A DNA stretch of 21,336 nucleotides from a virus, in IMG/VR virus record IMGVR_UViG_3300049218_000085, positions 1-21,336 of that record. One strand, written 5' to 3'. The position numbers and the translations under genes are program-made. The notes below the pieces were generated by a model, which saw only the letters and a list, made by a program, of their open reading frames with translations, was not told the origin of the DNA and made no database searches. This document shows, in pieces, positions 4,764 to 12,416 of the stretch; position 1 is the stretch's first letter; the number at the start of each line of letters is the position of its first letter.

Positions 4764-5149
4764 TGTCTGATATAAACGAAAACACATCCGCCTTTCGACC
4801 GGACACCACCGCGACCGTTTCGCTATCCGCGGCAACGACTAGCGCAGGTGTCGGCATTCCCAGCTCGAACATCAACGGCGCCGGCAATCAGGGCGGCCTG
4901 GGGTCCGGTTACAACGCGGTGCAGGTTTACAACTCGGGCGCGGTTGTGGCTTTCGTCAATATCGTTCCGACCTCCCAAGCCAACGGGGCGGCGAAGGTCC
5001 CGAACGGCGCGACGGCGGGGGATTACCCCGTTGCACCCGGCGCGGTCATCGTCATTAGCGTTGCGAATGGCCCCAAGCCTTTCACGGCGTATGCTATCAC
5101 CGCGAGTGGCACCGCCACGGTCTACTTTAGCCCTGGGCATGGAGTTTAA
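4763..5149 (+). CDS. Putative virion decoration-type protein (128 aa)
   Basis: The start at 4763 overlaps the upstream stop (TAATG) and has GGAG eight bases before it. The sequence is Ala/Gly/Thr/Val-rich with alternating hydrophobic strands (AVQVYNSGAVVAFVNIVPTS, PVAPGAVIVISVANGPKPFT, ATVYFSPGHGV). This pattern is typical of small beta-sandwich capsid or tail decoration proteins. I cannot name a family. Confidence 0.65.
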   Translation: MSDINENTSAFRPDTTATVSLSAATTSAGVGIPSSNINGAGNQGGLGSGYNAVQVYNSGAVVAFVNIVPTSQANGAAKVPNGATAGDYPVAPGAVIVISVANGPKPFTAYAITASGTATVYFSPGHGV

Positions 5150-5173
5150 GCGTGCTTTGGGAGCCTCGTCGTA

Positions 5174-5397
5174 ATGCTTAAATCGGCCGGCAGCGGCAGC
5201 GGTGGCAGCGTCGCAAATCTCTACCCGGTTACGACCCAAGAGTCGAATGCCAGTATCACGCCGACGAACGAGACCTATCCGGCGGCATCAACGCCTACGT
5301 TACGTCAGTCAGCAATACGACAATTGCGCTCGCCGCAGTCAGCACGACCAACGGCGGCGTGGTGCCGGTACGCTGGAGCGCACGAGGAATCATCTAA
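5174..5397 (+). pseudogene. Virion/tailspike-type protein with a reading-frame switch
   Basis: The ATG at 5174 opens a frame reading MLKSAGSGSGGSVANLYPVT and on to TNETYP. That opening resembles the N-terminal virion-binding part of phage tailspike or pectin-lyase-like proteins. After about 5280 this frame turns into unlikely sequence (RQSAIRQLRSPQSARP). The -1 frame there reads GGINAYVTSVSNTTIALAAV and NGGVVPVRWSARGII, then stops at 5395-5397 in a TAATG junction with the next gene, like other junctions here. The gene therefore appears to need a -1 shift near 5276-5284. No classical slippery heptamer is visible, so I favour a frameshift mutation, an internal deletion fusing two gene pieces, or a sequence error. 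Confidence 0.55.
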
Positions 5398-5738
5398 TGG
5401 CGAAGAAAAACCCCGTAGGCGGAAACCTACTGTCCGCGCTCGGTAAGACGAACGCAGTGAAGAAGGCCGAGAAAGACCCGGTGAAGAAGCGGGCGAAAAC
5501 CGGCGAAAGCAAAGCGACCGGCGGCCAGCAACACGGCGAGCTACGGAACAACTCCGTACCCACGATGCCGTCGCACGCCGAGCTTACGAAGGACGAAGCC
5601 CGGTACGCGAAGCGCAATGCGACTCGGCAGTGGATCGAAGGAAAACTGTCGAACAAGAAACACGCTGCGGTCCACGAACGCGCGAACCGCGTGTTGACGA
5701 ACAAAGTACCCAAAGTAGCGCTACCGAAAAGCTGGTAG
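5397..5738 (+). CDS. Lysine-rich hypothetical protein (113 aa)
   Basis: The start at 5397 overlaps the preceding stop (TAATG) and has GAGGA eight bases upstream. The protein is strongly basic (NAVKKAEKDPVKKRAKTGES) with a helical C-terminal half (DEARYAKRNATRQWIEGKLS). There is no hydrophobic core and no known domain. It may bind DNA or be an internal virion protein, which is inference from composition only. Confidence 0.65.
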   Translation: MAKKNPVGGNLLSALGKTNAVKKAEKDPVKKRAKTGESKATGGQQHGELRNNSVPTMPSHAELTKDEARYAKRNATRQWIEGKLSNKKHAAVHERANRVLTNKVPKVALPKSW

Positions 5739-5770
5739 CGCGCAAACCTCAAACTCAGGAGAATTTCCAA

Positions 5771-5944
5771 ATGAGCCTCATTTCCCTCGCCGTTGGCGTA
5801 GTCGTTGGCGCGGTTCTCGCCGTCGCTTGCCCGAAGGTTTACGCTTACGTCAAGAGCAAGATCATTACGCCGGCCGTGGCCGACGTTGCTGCCGCAAAGG
5901 GTGATATCACGACCGCAGTCGATGCCGCCGAAAAGAAGCTGTAA
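5771..5944 (+). CDS. Small single-pass membrane protein (57 aa)
   Basis: The ATG at 5771 has GGAG upstream. Residues 2-20 (SLISLAVGVVVGAVLAVAC) form one transmembrane segment, and the rest is an Ala-rich amphipathic tail with charged ends (DITTAVDAAEKKL). Size and topology would suit a holin-like, spanin-like or membrane-associated virion peptide, but no lysin gene is adjacent to support a lysis role. The GH5 gene downstream is a glycosidase of a different type from the usual endolysins. Confidence 0.6.
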   Translation: MSLISLAVGVVVGAVLAVACPKVYAYVKSKIITPAVADVAAAKGDITTAVDAAEKKL

Positions 5945-5986
5945 CCGGGCGCAAGCCGCTTACTGCATCTGTAACGAGGCGCAATC

Positions 5987-6073
5987 GTGATCAACATTCT
6001 GATTCGCACCGGGCGCATCTTCATTCAAATTCGGCCGTTTAGCTACGGCGGATACCCCGGCAGCGGGTACTAG
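5987..6073 (+). CDS. Very small hypothetical protein (28 aa), GTG start
   Basis: GTG at 5987 is preceded by AGG; the product ends in IRPFSYGGYPGSGY. The aromatic/Gly ending and the position directly before the next ribosome binding site (GGGAG at 6074-6078) suggest a real short gene, but the length makes this uncertain. Confidence 0.35.
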   Translation: MINILIRTGRIFIQIRPFSYGGYPGSGY

Positions 6074-6084
6074 GGAGTTTTCCT

Positions 6085-7524
<1,440 letters not shown>

Positions 7525-7527
7525 AAC

Positions 7528-7929
7528 GTGACGATTAACAACCGGGGTCTAGCGGGCCAACCCAGTTTGCCTTTCACGGATAACCGCTCCTATGCTGGAG
7601 CGGATATTTTCTGTGACCTGACCTTCCTCGACCATACGATGACGAACGTAACGCCGTCTAGCTTCCAATGGCAGCTCGATGACATTACCAACGACATTAA
7701 CATGGTGCCGCTGACCACGGTCAACGCGCCCGCTTCGACGGTTCCGTACACGTTGCAAATACCTGGCTCGACCATGGTAATGACGTACCCGTATCAGGGT
7801 TCGCAGCTCTGCCAGCTCACCATCGTCGCGACGATCACGGACAGCGTGACGGGTAATACTTCGACGAGCATCGTCGGGCTTGCGATTCTTGAGCTGGTCG
7901 CGATTCAAACGCCTAGCGGAAACTTCTAA
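7528..7929 (+). CDS. Beta-sandwich hypothetical virion-type protein (133 aa)
   Basis: GTG at 7528 lies just after the glycosidase stop. The sequence alternates hydrophobic beta strands (YAGADIFCDLTFLDHTMTNV, SSFQWQLDDITNDINMVPLT, CQLTIVATITDSVTGNTSTS). It reads like an Ig-like or BppU-type tail accessory domain. The GTG start and lack of a strong ribosome binding site suggest coupling to the gene before it. No precise family is claimed. Confidence 0.55.
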   Translation: MTINNRGLAGQPSLPFTDNRSYAGADIFCDLTFLDHTMTNVTPSSFQWQLDDITNDINMVPLTTVNAPASTVPYTLQIPGSTMVMTYPYQGSQLCQLTIVATITDSVTGNTSTSIVGLAILELVAIQTPSGNF

Positions 7930-8019
7930 GTCTTGCGGTCGATAGCCCAACGAGAGGCACCGGGATACAAACCGGCACAGCGCTAGTTCGACGCTGGCTC
8001 GACCCATTGTGAGGATGCG

Positions 8020-8292
8020 ATGAAATTGCTCGATGACCTTTTGATCGTCCTACCGGACGAACCGAACCTGGCACGGCGCATCGTTTTGCCGAAGTGGTCG
8101 AAGGGCCTCGAAGGGAAAATTCTCGCCGCCGGGCCGGGCTTGTTGCTCAGCAACGGGTCTCGCGTCCCTATGGAAGTTGAAGTCGGCGACCGGGTTTGCT
8201 TCGGCGCGGCGACGGGAATGGAGTCTGTTTTCAAGGGCCAGTCAATCCGCATCATGCGACAGACTGATCTGCTCGGAGTGATCGAAGCATGA
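8020..8292 (+). CDS. GroES-like co-chaperonin (90 aa)
   Basis: The ATG at 8020 has GAGGA four bases upstream. The sequence follows the Cpn10 fold throughout. It has an N-terminal LLDDLLIVLPDEP strand in place of the usual LxDRVxV, then IVLPKWSKGLEGKILAAGPG, the conserved RVPMEVEVGDRVCFG, and the ending IRIMRQTDLLGVIEA, which matches the GroES C-terminus (…IMRExDILGVIE). The length is close to the usual ~95 residues. The mobile-loop region is short and its GroEL-contact tripeptide appears to be IVL. Phage co-chaperonins (T4 gp31 type) replace host GroES to fold large or awkward coat proteins. The gene overlaps a second GroES-like gene by ATGA. Confidence 0.85.
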   Translation: MKLLDDLLIVLPDEPNLARRIVLPKWSKGLEGKILAAGPGLLLSNGSRVPMEVEVGDRVCFGAATGMESVFKGQSIRIMRQTDLLGVIEA

Positions 8293-8762
8293 GCCACATT
8301 TACCCGGCGAGCTACGGCGATCCGAGAGATTGGAAGGTGCTGCGCGACCGAGTGATCGTGCAGCGACTCGAATACAAGCACCCTATTCTGGCCGTGGTCG
8401 GCGTCACCCTGCAAAAAGGTCGCGTAATCAGTGTCGGTTACGGGCGCCGTAAACGCCGTCTGGTGCGTTTTGAGAAAATGCCGGGCATGAGTGCCGGCGC
8501 ACTGTACTTCGAGGACGGTGAAGAAACTGGCGAGCTTACGCCGATGAAAGTAGCGGTCGGGGACATTGTAGAGTTCTCGCCGCGCGACCAGTTCGAGTTC
8601 AATTACGGCGGCCAGGACTATATCGTCATCAAGCAAAATGCGATCTACGGCACGCACAACGACGCAAAAGACGACGAGGCCCTGCTATGGCAGCAGTCCG
8701 CCGGCTTTGACCGAGACGGCCACTTTCTTAGCGGGAAGGAAAACTGGCAACATGTCGGATGA
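8289..8762 (+). CDS. Second, extended GroES-like protein (157 aa)
   Basis: The start overlaps the upstream GroES-like stop as ATGA. Residues 15-125 fit a Cpn10-type barrel: WKVLRDRVIVQRLEYKHPIL, a mobile-loop-like segment with VVGVTL, QKGRVISVGYG, KVAVGDIVEFSPRDQ, and DYIVIKQNAIYG at the position of the GroES C-terminal strand. A ~30-residue insertion (RRKRRLVRFEKMPGMSAGAL and following) and a ~40-residue C-terminal extension make it longer than GroES. It probably co-assembles with, or specialises, the first copy. It overlaps the start of the terminase small subunit by 11 bases. Confidence 0.72.
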   Translation: MSHIYPASYGDPRDWKVLRDRVIVQRLEYKHPILAVVGVTLQKGRVISVGYGRRKRRLVRFEKMPGMSAGALYFEDGEETGELTPMKVAVGDIVEFSPRDQFEFNYGGQDYIVIKQNAIYGTHNDAKDDEALLWQQSAGFDRDGHFLSGKENWQHVG

Positions 8763-9816
8763 ACCGACAGCGAAGAAGCGCGGCCGGCCGAAACTTGTCC
8801 GACCTGTTCAAAATTACGAGCTAATCGACCCCGCCACTATCGCCCCATTGCGCGACGGCATCCCGGACCTGTATAATTATGTACCTTCACGTTTTGTTTC
8901 AGAAGATGAAGCGAATTTTCGTGGCTGGCCTCTTTTCTACGATGGTCGAAAGTGCCGCTATCAACATCAAGCCGCGCGTTACGCTTCAAATCCGAACCAA
9001 TGCACCGATTGCCACCGCCTCAAGCGGGGCAAAGAGCCCGTTTACGGTAAGACCGGCGGCGAGCCCGAGTACAAGCAACGTCCGTATAAGCAGCGCGCTC
9101 CAGCTGATCCCGTGGGAACACTCCCGGCGGTAAAGCCGCTGGAGCCAAACGCTTCTGAGAAGGAATTTCTCGTCGCTTACGCGGAGACGAAAGACTTCCT
9201 CGCCGCGTGCGACCGGGCGAAGTTTAAGCAGGCGCAAATTCACATGCGCCTCTCGGTCTCGAAGGTTTTCAAAGACGCTTGCAACGATCTTGAGACGCGG
9301 CTCGGCATCAAGCAAACGATTCCGTTCGCGGGCGAGTTCGACTGGGACGAAGATAAGAGAACGCGATTGCTCACCGTCTACATCGACACAGGCGATATCG
9401 CCGCCGCGCGCGACTCCATCGGCTGCACGGCGACGCAGTTCTATAAAGAACTCGAAGCCAACGGAGATTTTCAATTGAAGTTGGACGCGGCAAAGCCGCT
9501 GGCCGACAACGCTCTCGAAGAACGCGCGGTTCAGTTCGCGCTCGCCGGCAACGATAAATTGCTGGCCAAGATTCTCTCGGCGAAAAAGCCCGAGTATCGG
9601 GAGCGGATGCAAATGGACCTCAACTTAACTGAGAAGCTCACCGATGACCAGCTCAACAAGCGACTCGCTCAGCTCGTCGCCAGCGCCAAACGACGCGGCG
9701 ACACAACTGTCATCGACGCTATCTTCTCTGAGCCGCCAAGAGAAATTGGCACTGTTGGAAACCCTGGCGGAACGCGAGAAACGACAGAGCCGGAACAGAA
9801 TTGCGACCTACTTTAA
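8752..9816 (+). CDS. terS: Putative terminase small subunit with N-terminal Cys/His motif (354 aa)
   Basis: The start at 8752 has AAGGA upstream. The N-terminus is basic (KKRGRPKL, AT-hook-like). Residues ~65-100 hold a C-x3-H … C-x2-C-H pattern (CRYQHQAARYASNPNQCTDC, then HR) that looks like a small zinc-binding or HNH-associated motif. From about residue 130 the protein is helical with two HTH-like repeats (FLAACDRAKFKQAQIHMRLS and IAAARDSIGCTATQFYKELE), as in DNA-binding terminase small subunits. Position directly before terL supports the call. The last 173 bases overlap the N-terminus of terL in another frame, an unusually long overlap, so part of the C-terminus may be non-conserved. Confidence 0.7.
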   Translation: MSDEPTAKKRGRPKLVRPVQNYELIDPATIAPLRDGIPDLYNYVPSRFVSEDEANFRGWPLFYDGRKCRYQHQAARYASNPNQCTDCHRLKRGKEPVYGKTGGEPEYKQRPYKQRAPADPVGTLPAVKPLEPNASEKEFLVAYAETKDFLAACDRAKFKQAQIHMRLSVSKVFKDACNDLETRLGIKQTIPFAGEFDWDEDKRTRLLTVYIDTGDIAAARDSIGCTATQFYKELEANGDFQLKLDAAKPLADNALEERAVQFALAGNDKLLAKILSAKKPEYRERMQMDLNLTEKLTDDQLNKRLAQLVASAKRRGDTTVIDAIFSEPPREIGTVGNPGGTRETTEPEQNCDLL

Positions 9817-11260
9817 CACGCCGGAAGTCCGCGCGAGTTACCCGAAGCAGATGCAATTTTTCGGATATGGTGCTATACACAACGAGCGGCTACTCGCGGG
9901 GGGCAACAGGTGCCTTACACCATGGACGGTGATCCCCACGGGTCACGGTGAGCGCCAAGTTTGCGAAGTTCTCGACGCGGAAGCGTTCGATGTTCAGGCT
10001 TGGGACGGTGAGACTCTACGAAGTAGGCGATCCGGGAACGTATTTCTAAAGGGCATCGAGCCAGCGTTTCGGATTCATCTGGACAACGGCGAAGTTTTTG
10101 AGTGCTCCCGTAAGCACCGGGTATTGATGCCCGAAGGCCAGTACCATAGTTTCGAGCGGATAATGTCGCGGCCAAGTGTGCTCCATTTGTCGCGTACACT
10201 TCAAGGTTGGAAGGCCAATTGTGCCTCGGGTGATCGTCCTTATGATCGACCACTTCTTGAGGTTCAAGGTAGCGACCTAACTCTACCTCGCAAACTACGC
10301 GGTGCTCCCAGCAGCGCCCAGAGTGATTTGCGTGCGGGTGCAGCGGCATCCAAATTTGCACGTAACCGTGTTTGTCGACCGTTCGACCGCCGCGCCATTG
10401 AGGATGCCCCAAGCCAGCTTTCGGCCCTGAACGGCATTTCAGAATGGGCAGCCCCAGTTGCGCCGCGTAGCGCCTTACCGAAGTTTCCGGCAGCGCAGTT
10501 CGTCGGCAAATCTCCTGAATATATAGCCCGTCTGATAGCAGACTGGCAATTTGAGATTTTGCAATTGCTGGATCAGTGCGAGTCTGTTTACCTAGCATGT
10601 TCTCCGATCCTTTTGCATGGCGGGAACAGCATTGTAGCAGTGGCGGAGATAGGGCCGCAACCGATAGTAGATTTTGAGGTTCCCGGTTTCCATAACTACA
10701 TGGCGGCGGGGGTCGTCCATCACAATAGCGGCAAGAGCGTAGCTGGCTGTTACGAGGACACGCTCCACCTGACCGGGCAATACCCGGATTGGTGGCCGGG
10801 TAAACGATTCGATCATCCGGTGGACGCTTGGATCGCAGGCGACACGGCAAAAACAGTCCGCGACATTTTGCAGACGATGCTCTGCGGGCCGTGGGGCGAC
10901 AAGTCAATGCTCGGCACCGGGATGATTCCCGGCGACTTGATTCTGAACACCACCGTAAAGCACGGCCTCTCCGATGCGTTCGAGGCGGTATTCGTGAAGC
11001 ATGCGCCGACCGGCGGCACGTCGATGTTGCAGTTCAAAAGCTATGATCAGGGTCGCACGTCGTATCAAGGTACGTCGCAGCACTTGATCCACCTGGACGA
11101 AGAACCGCCGCTCGACATTTACACCGAATGCCTGTTACGCACGATGACGGTTGACGGGATTATTTCGCTGACGGCGACCCCGCTTAGCGGGCTCACCGAT
11201 CTGCTCATCCAGTTCTTGCCGGAAATGGCGCCCGCGCCCGAAGTGGCGCAACCGACATGA
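9644..11260 (+). CDS. terL: Terminase large subunit, ATPase part, carrying an intein in the Walker A motif
   Basis: The 538-residue precursor is an N-extein (1-89), an intein (90-361) and a C-extein (362-538). Joined exteins recreate the packaging-ATPase P-loop AGGNR-SGKS. Walker B is LIHLDEEPP and the coupling motif is SLTATPLSG. CYEDTLHLTGQYPDWWPGKR and LQFKSYDQGRTSYQGTSQ are typical of phage TerL of the Terminase_6 type. The 266-residue spliced product ends just after the ATPase domain (FLPEMAPAPEVAQPT). The nuclease domain is in the next ORF, whose ATG overlaps this stop as ATGA. The start at 9644 gives the usual N-terminal helix (ALLETLAEREKRQSRNRIAT) but lies 173 bases inside terS. Function requires intein removal because the P-loop is interrupted. 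Confidence 0.88.
   Translation: MTSSTSDSLSSSPAPNDAATQLSSTLSSLSRQEKLALLETLAEREKRQSRNRIATYFNTPEVRASYPKQMQFFGYGAIHNERLLAGGNRCLTPWTVIPTGHGERQVCEVLDAEAFDVQAWDGETLRSRRSGNVFLKGIEPAFRIHLDNGEVFECSRKHRVLMPEGQYHSFERIMSRPSVLHLSRTLQGWKANCASGDRPYDRPLLEVQGSDLTLPRKLRGAPSSAQSDLRAGAAASKFARNRVCRPFDRRAIEDAPSQLSALNGISEWAAPVAPRSALPKFPAAQFVGKSPEYIARLIADWQFEILQLLDQCESVYLACSPILLHGGNSIVAVAEIGPQPIVDFEVPGFHNYMAAGVVHHNSGKSVAGCYEDTLHLTGQYPDWWPGKRFDHPVDAWIAGDTAKTVRDILQTMLCGPWGDKSMLGTGMIPGDLILNTTVKHGLSDAFEAVFVKHAPTGGTSMLQFKSYDQGRTSYQGTSQHLIHLDEEPPLDIYTECLLRTMTVDGIISLTATPLSGLTDLLIQFLPEMAPAPEVAQPT
9911..10726 (+). mobile_element. Intein (272 aa) in TerL Walker A, without an in-frame endonuclease
   Basis: The intein starts at Cys1 (codon 9911-9913) after AGGNR and ends in His271-Asn272 (10721-10726) before Ser of SGKS, the class 1 splice-junction pattern (Cys1, His-Asn, +1 Ser). 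Block A is CLTPWTVIPTGHGERQVCEV. Block B is NGEVFECSRKHRVLM with His69. Block F is PIVDFEVPGFHNYMAAG with Asp254 and His261, and block G is VVHHN. Residues ~78-240 show neither LAGLIDADG nor HNH motifs in this frame, only low-plausibility sequence. On the opposite strand that stretch encodes an HNH endonuclease. The element is thus a mini-intein-like splicing domain interrupted by an antisense homing gene. Confidence 0.93.
9915..10598 (-). CDS. HTH-HNH homing-endonuclease-like protein encoded antisense within the intein
   Basis: The minus-strand ATG at 10598-10596 is preceded by AAAAGGATCGGAGAAC, a good ribosome binding site, and the stop TAA is at 9917-9915. The 227-residue product has an N-terminal HTH (residues ~14-50, DGLYIQEICRRTALPETSVR). 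Then comes the HNH module: HPQWRGGRTVDKHGYVQIWM, WEHRVV (residues 97-102), VVDHKDDHPRHNWPSNLEVY (residues 116-135, catalytic-type His and Asn residues) and NGAHLAATL. This is the usual arrangement of phage HNH homing nucleases. The core (about 10598-10158) fills the gap between intein blocks B and F. The remaining C-terminal tail runs antisense to block A/B and is probably constrained by it. A weak promoter candidate, TTGCGG-18-TACAAT (10660-10631, minus), also lies inside the intein. The frame extends upstream to 10907, but the ATG at 10598 is the supported start. Confidence 0.87.
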   Translation of the reverse strand: MLGKQTRTDPAIAKSQIASLLSDGLYIQEICRRTALPETSVRRYAAQLGLPILKCRSGPKAGLGHPQWRGGRTVDKHGYVQIWMPLHPHANHSGRCWEHRVVCEVELGRYLEPQEVVDHKDDHPRHNWPSNLEVYATNGAHLAATLSARNYGTGLRASIPGAYGSTQKLRRCPDESETLARCPLEIRSRIAYFVESHRPKPEHRTLPRRELRKLGAHRDPWGSPSMV

Positions 11261-11988
11261 GTAAGATTGCGTTGTTCGTGTCTTGGGAAGATGTTCCGCA
11301 CTTAACGAAGGAACAGAAAGCCTCGATTCTCGCGAGTATTCCGCCGTGGCAACGAGATAGCCGCACGCGTGGAGTTCCTCAGCTTGGTGCCGGCGCTATT
11401 TACCAAGTCGCGGAAAGTGAAGTCGTCGTGCAGCCATTTCCGATACCGGATTTTTGGCCGCGCTGCTTCGCGCTCGACGTGGGGTGGAATCGAACCGCGG
11501 CTATATGGCTGGCGAAGAACCCTGACACCAATCAGGTTTTTGCATACAACGAATACTATCGCGGCCAGGCCGAACCTAGCGTTCATGCCGCGGCGATTAA
11601 GGCCCGCGGGCATTGGATTCCAGGCGTCATTGACCCCGCTGCGCGCGGCCGAAGCCAGATCGACGGCAAAAAGCTGTTCGATATGTACATGGACCTGGGC
11701 CTGGAATTGACGAAAGCCGACAACTCCCGCGAGGCCGGCATCTACCAAGTATGGGAGTTGCTTTCGCAAGGCCAGTTGAAAATTTTCTCGACGTGCGTGA
11801 ATACGCTGAGCGAATACCGCCTTTACAGGCGTGACGAGAAAGGCAACATCGTGAAGAAAAACGACCACTTAATGGATGCTTTGCGATACGGAGTTATGAG
11901 CGGGCTCGCGCTGGCCGTACCTATGCCGTTTAACGCCGCTGGCGGTAAATGGTTTCACTGGTCTCCGCCGAAGGTATGGGCAGGTTAA
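11257..11988 (+). CDS. terL: Terminase large subunit, nuclease part (separate ORF)
   Basis: The ATG at 11257 overlaps the stop of the ATPase ORF (ATGA). No clear ribosome binding site is present, so reinitiation is likely. The 243 residues begin MSKIALFVSWEDVPHLTKEQ, the segment that follows the ATPase domain in intact TerL proteins. The RNase H-like nuclease follows, with acidic residues in FALDVGWN, GVIDPAARGRS and KKNDHLMDALRYGVMSG. This part cuts concatemeric DNA during packaging. ATPase (266 aa after splicing) and nuclease (243 aa) sum to about 510 residues, the normal length of a single TerL. The split therefore lies at the natural domain border, with nothing missing. Confidence 0.85.
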   Translation: MSKIALFVSWEDVPHLTKEQKASILASIPPWQRDSRTRGVPQLGAGAIYQVAESEVVVQPFPIPDFWPRCFALDVGWNRTAAIWLAKNPDTNQVFAYNEYYRGQAEPSVHAAAIKARGHWIPGVIDPAARGRSQIDGKKLFDMYMDLGLELTKADNSREAGIYQVWELLSQGQLKIFSTCVNTLSEYRLYRRDEKGNIVKKNDHLMDALRYGVMSGLALAVPMPFNAAGGKWFHWSPPKVWAG

Positions 11989-12197
11989 TCCCGGCGCACA
12001 TTGATCGCGGCGCGTGGATCGACGCGAAGATTCGCCGCGACGGGTGCATCACATTGGTTCAAGGCTCTCGAATGTATTTTTTCCCTCGCGACAAACTGCA
12101 CCCGGCAATTTACCGCGCGCTTCAAGACGACATGGAACTACGCGAGGACCTTCGACTTTTTCTTCTCAAGGAAACGGTGATACCCCATGGCAATTAA
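11976..12197 (+). CDS. Hypothetical protein between terL and portal (73 aa)
   Basis: The frame opens at 11949 but ATG 11976 gives a more compact overlap with the end of the nuclease ORF. The product starts MGRLIPAHIDRGAWIDAKIR and includes a small beta region (GCITLVQGSRMYFFPRDKL) and a helical acidic end. No family is recognised. It is co-directional and overlapping, so it is probably part of the head operon. Confidence 0.5.
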   Translation: MGRLIPAHIDRGAWIDAKIRRDGCITLVQGSRMYFFPRDKLHPAIYRALQDDMELREDLRLFLLKETVIPHGN

Positions 12198-12414
12198 TAT
12201 CAGTTTTCAGAATCCGAGTTTCACGCAAGCACTCAAGGTGACGGAGCTGCGGCTGCACACGGACGAAAAAACCGGCAAGTCGCATTATAAGCGCGAGAAC
12301 ACGCGCATCGTGCAGCGCAAAGGGCAAAGCGGCTCAAACGGTGTCGATGATCATGTGAATATCTGGCTCGATACAGGCAATGTGAAAATTGAAATCGAGG
12401 CACTACCCGCGTAA
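12187..12414 (+). CDS. Hypothetical protein before the portal gene (75 aa)
   Basis: The ATG at 12187 has AAGGA about 14 bases upstream and overlaps the preceding gene. The sequence is beta-rich (MAINISFQNPSFTQALKVTE, VNIWLDTGNVKIEIEALPA) and polar. Its family is unknown. The portal start lies three bases after its stop, indicating one transcript. Confidence 0.6.
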   Translation: MAINISFQNPSFTQALKVTELRLHTDEKTGKSHYKRENTRIVQRKGQSGSNGVDDHVNIWLDTGNVKIEIEALPA

Positions 12415-12416
12415 GC

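Noticed and set aside
5202-5396. Upstream extension of the Lys-rich gene (start at 5202)
   Set aside because: It overlaps the preceding virion-type gene, reads Arg/Gln-rich and lacks a ribosome binding site; the ATG at 5397 has GAGGA and a TAATG junction.
10599-10907. N-terminal extension of the antisense HNH gene to 10907
   Set aside because: That part reads as shadow sequence (Arg/Pro/Ser-rich), lies partly outside the intein, and the ATG at 10598 has the ribosome binding site.
11240-11260. Programmed -1 frameshift joining the two TerL ORFs
   Set aside because: No X-XXY-YYZ slippery heptamer or clear downstream structure was seen; the ATGA overlap is a sufficient explanation. It is kept only as an alternative.
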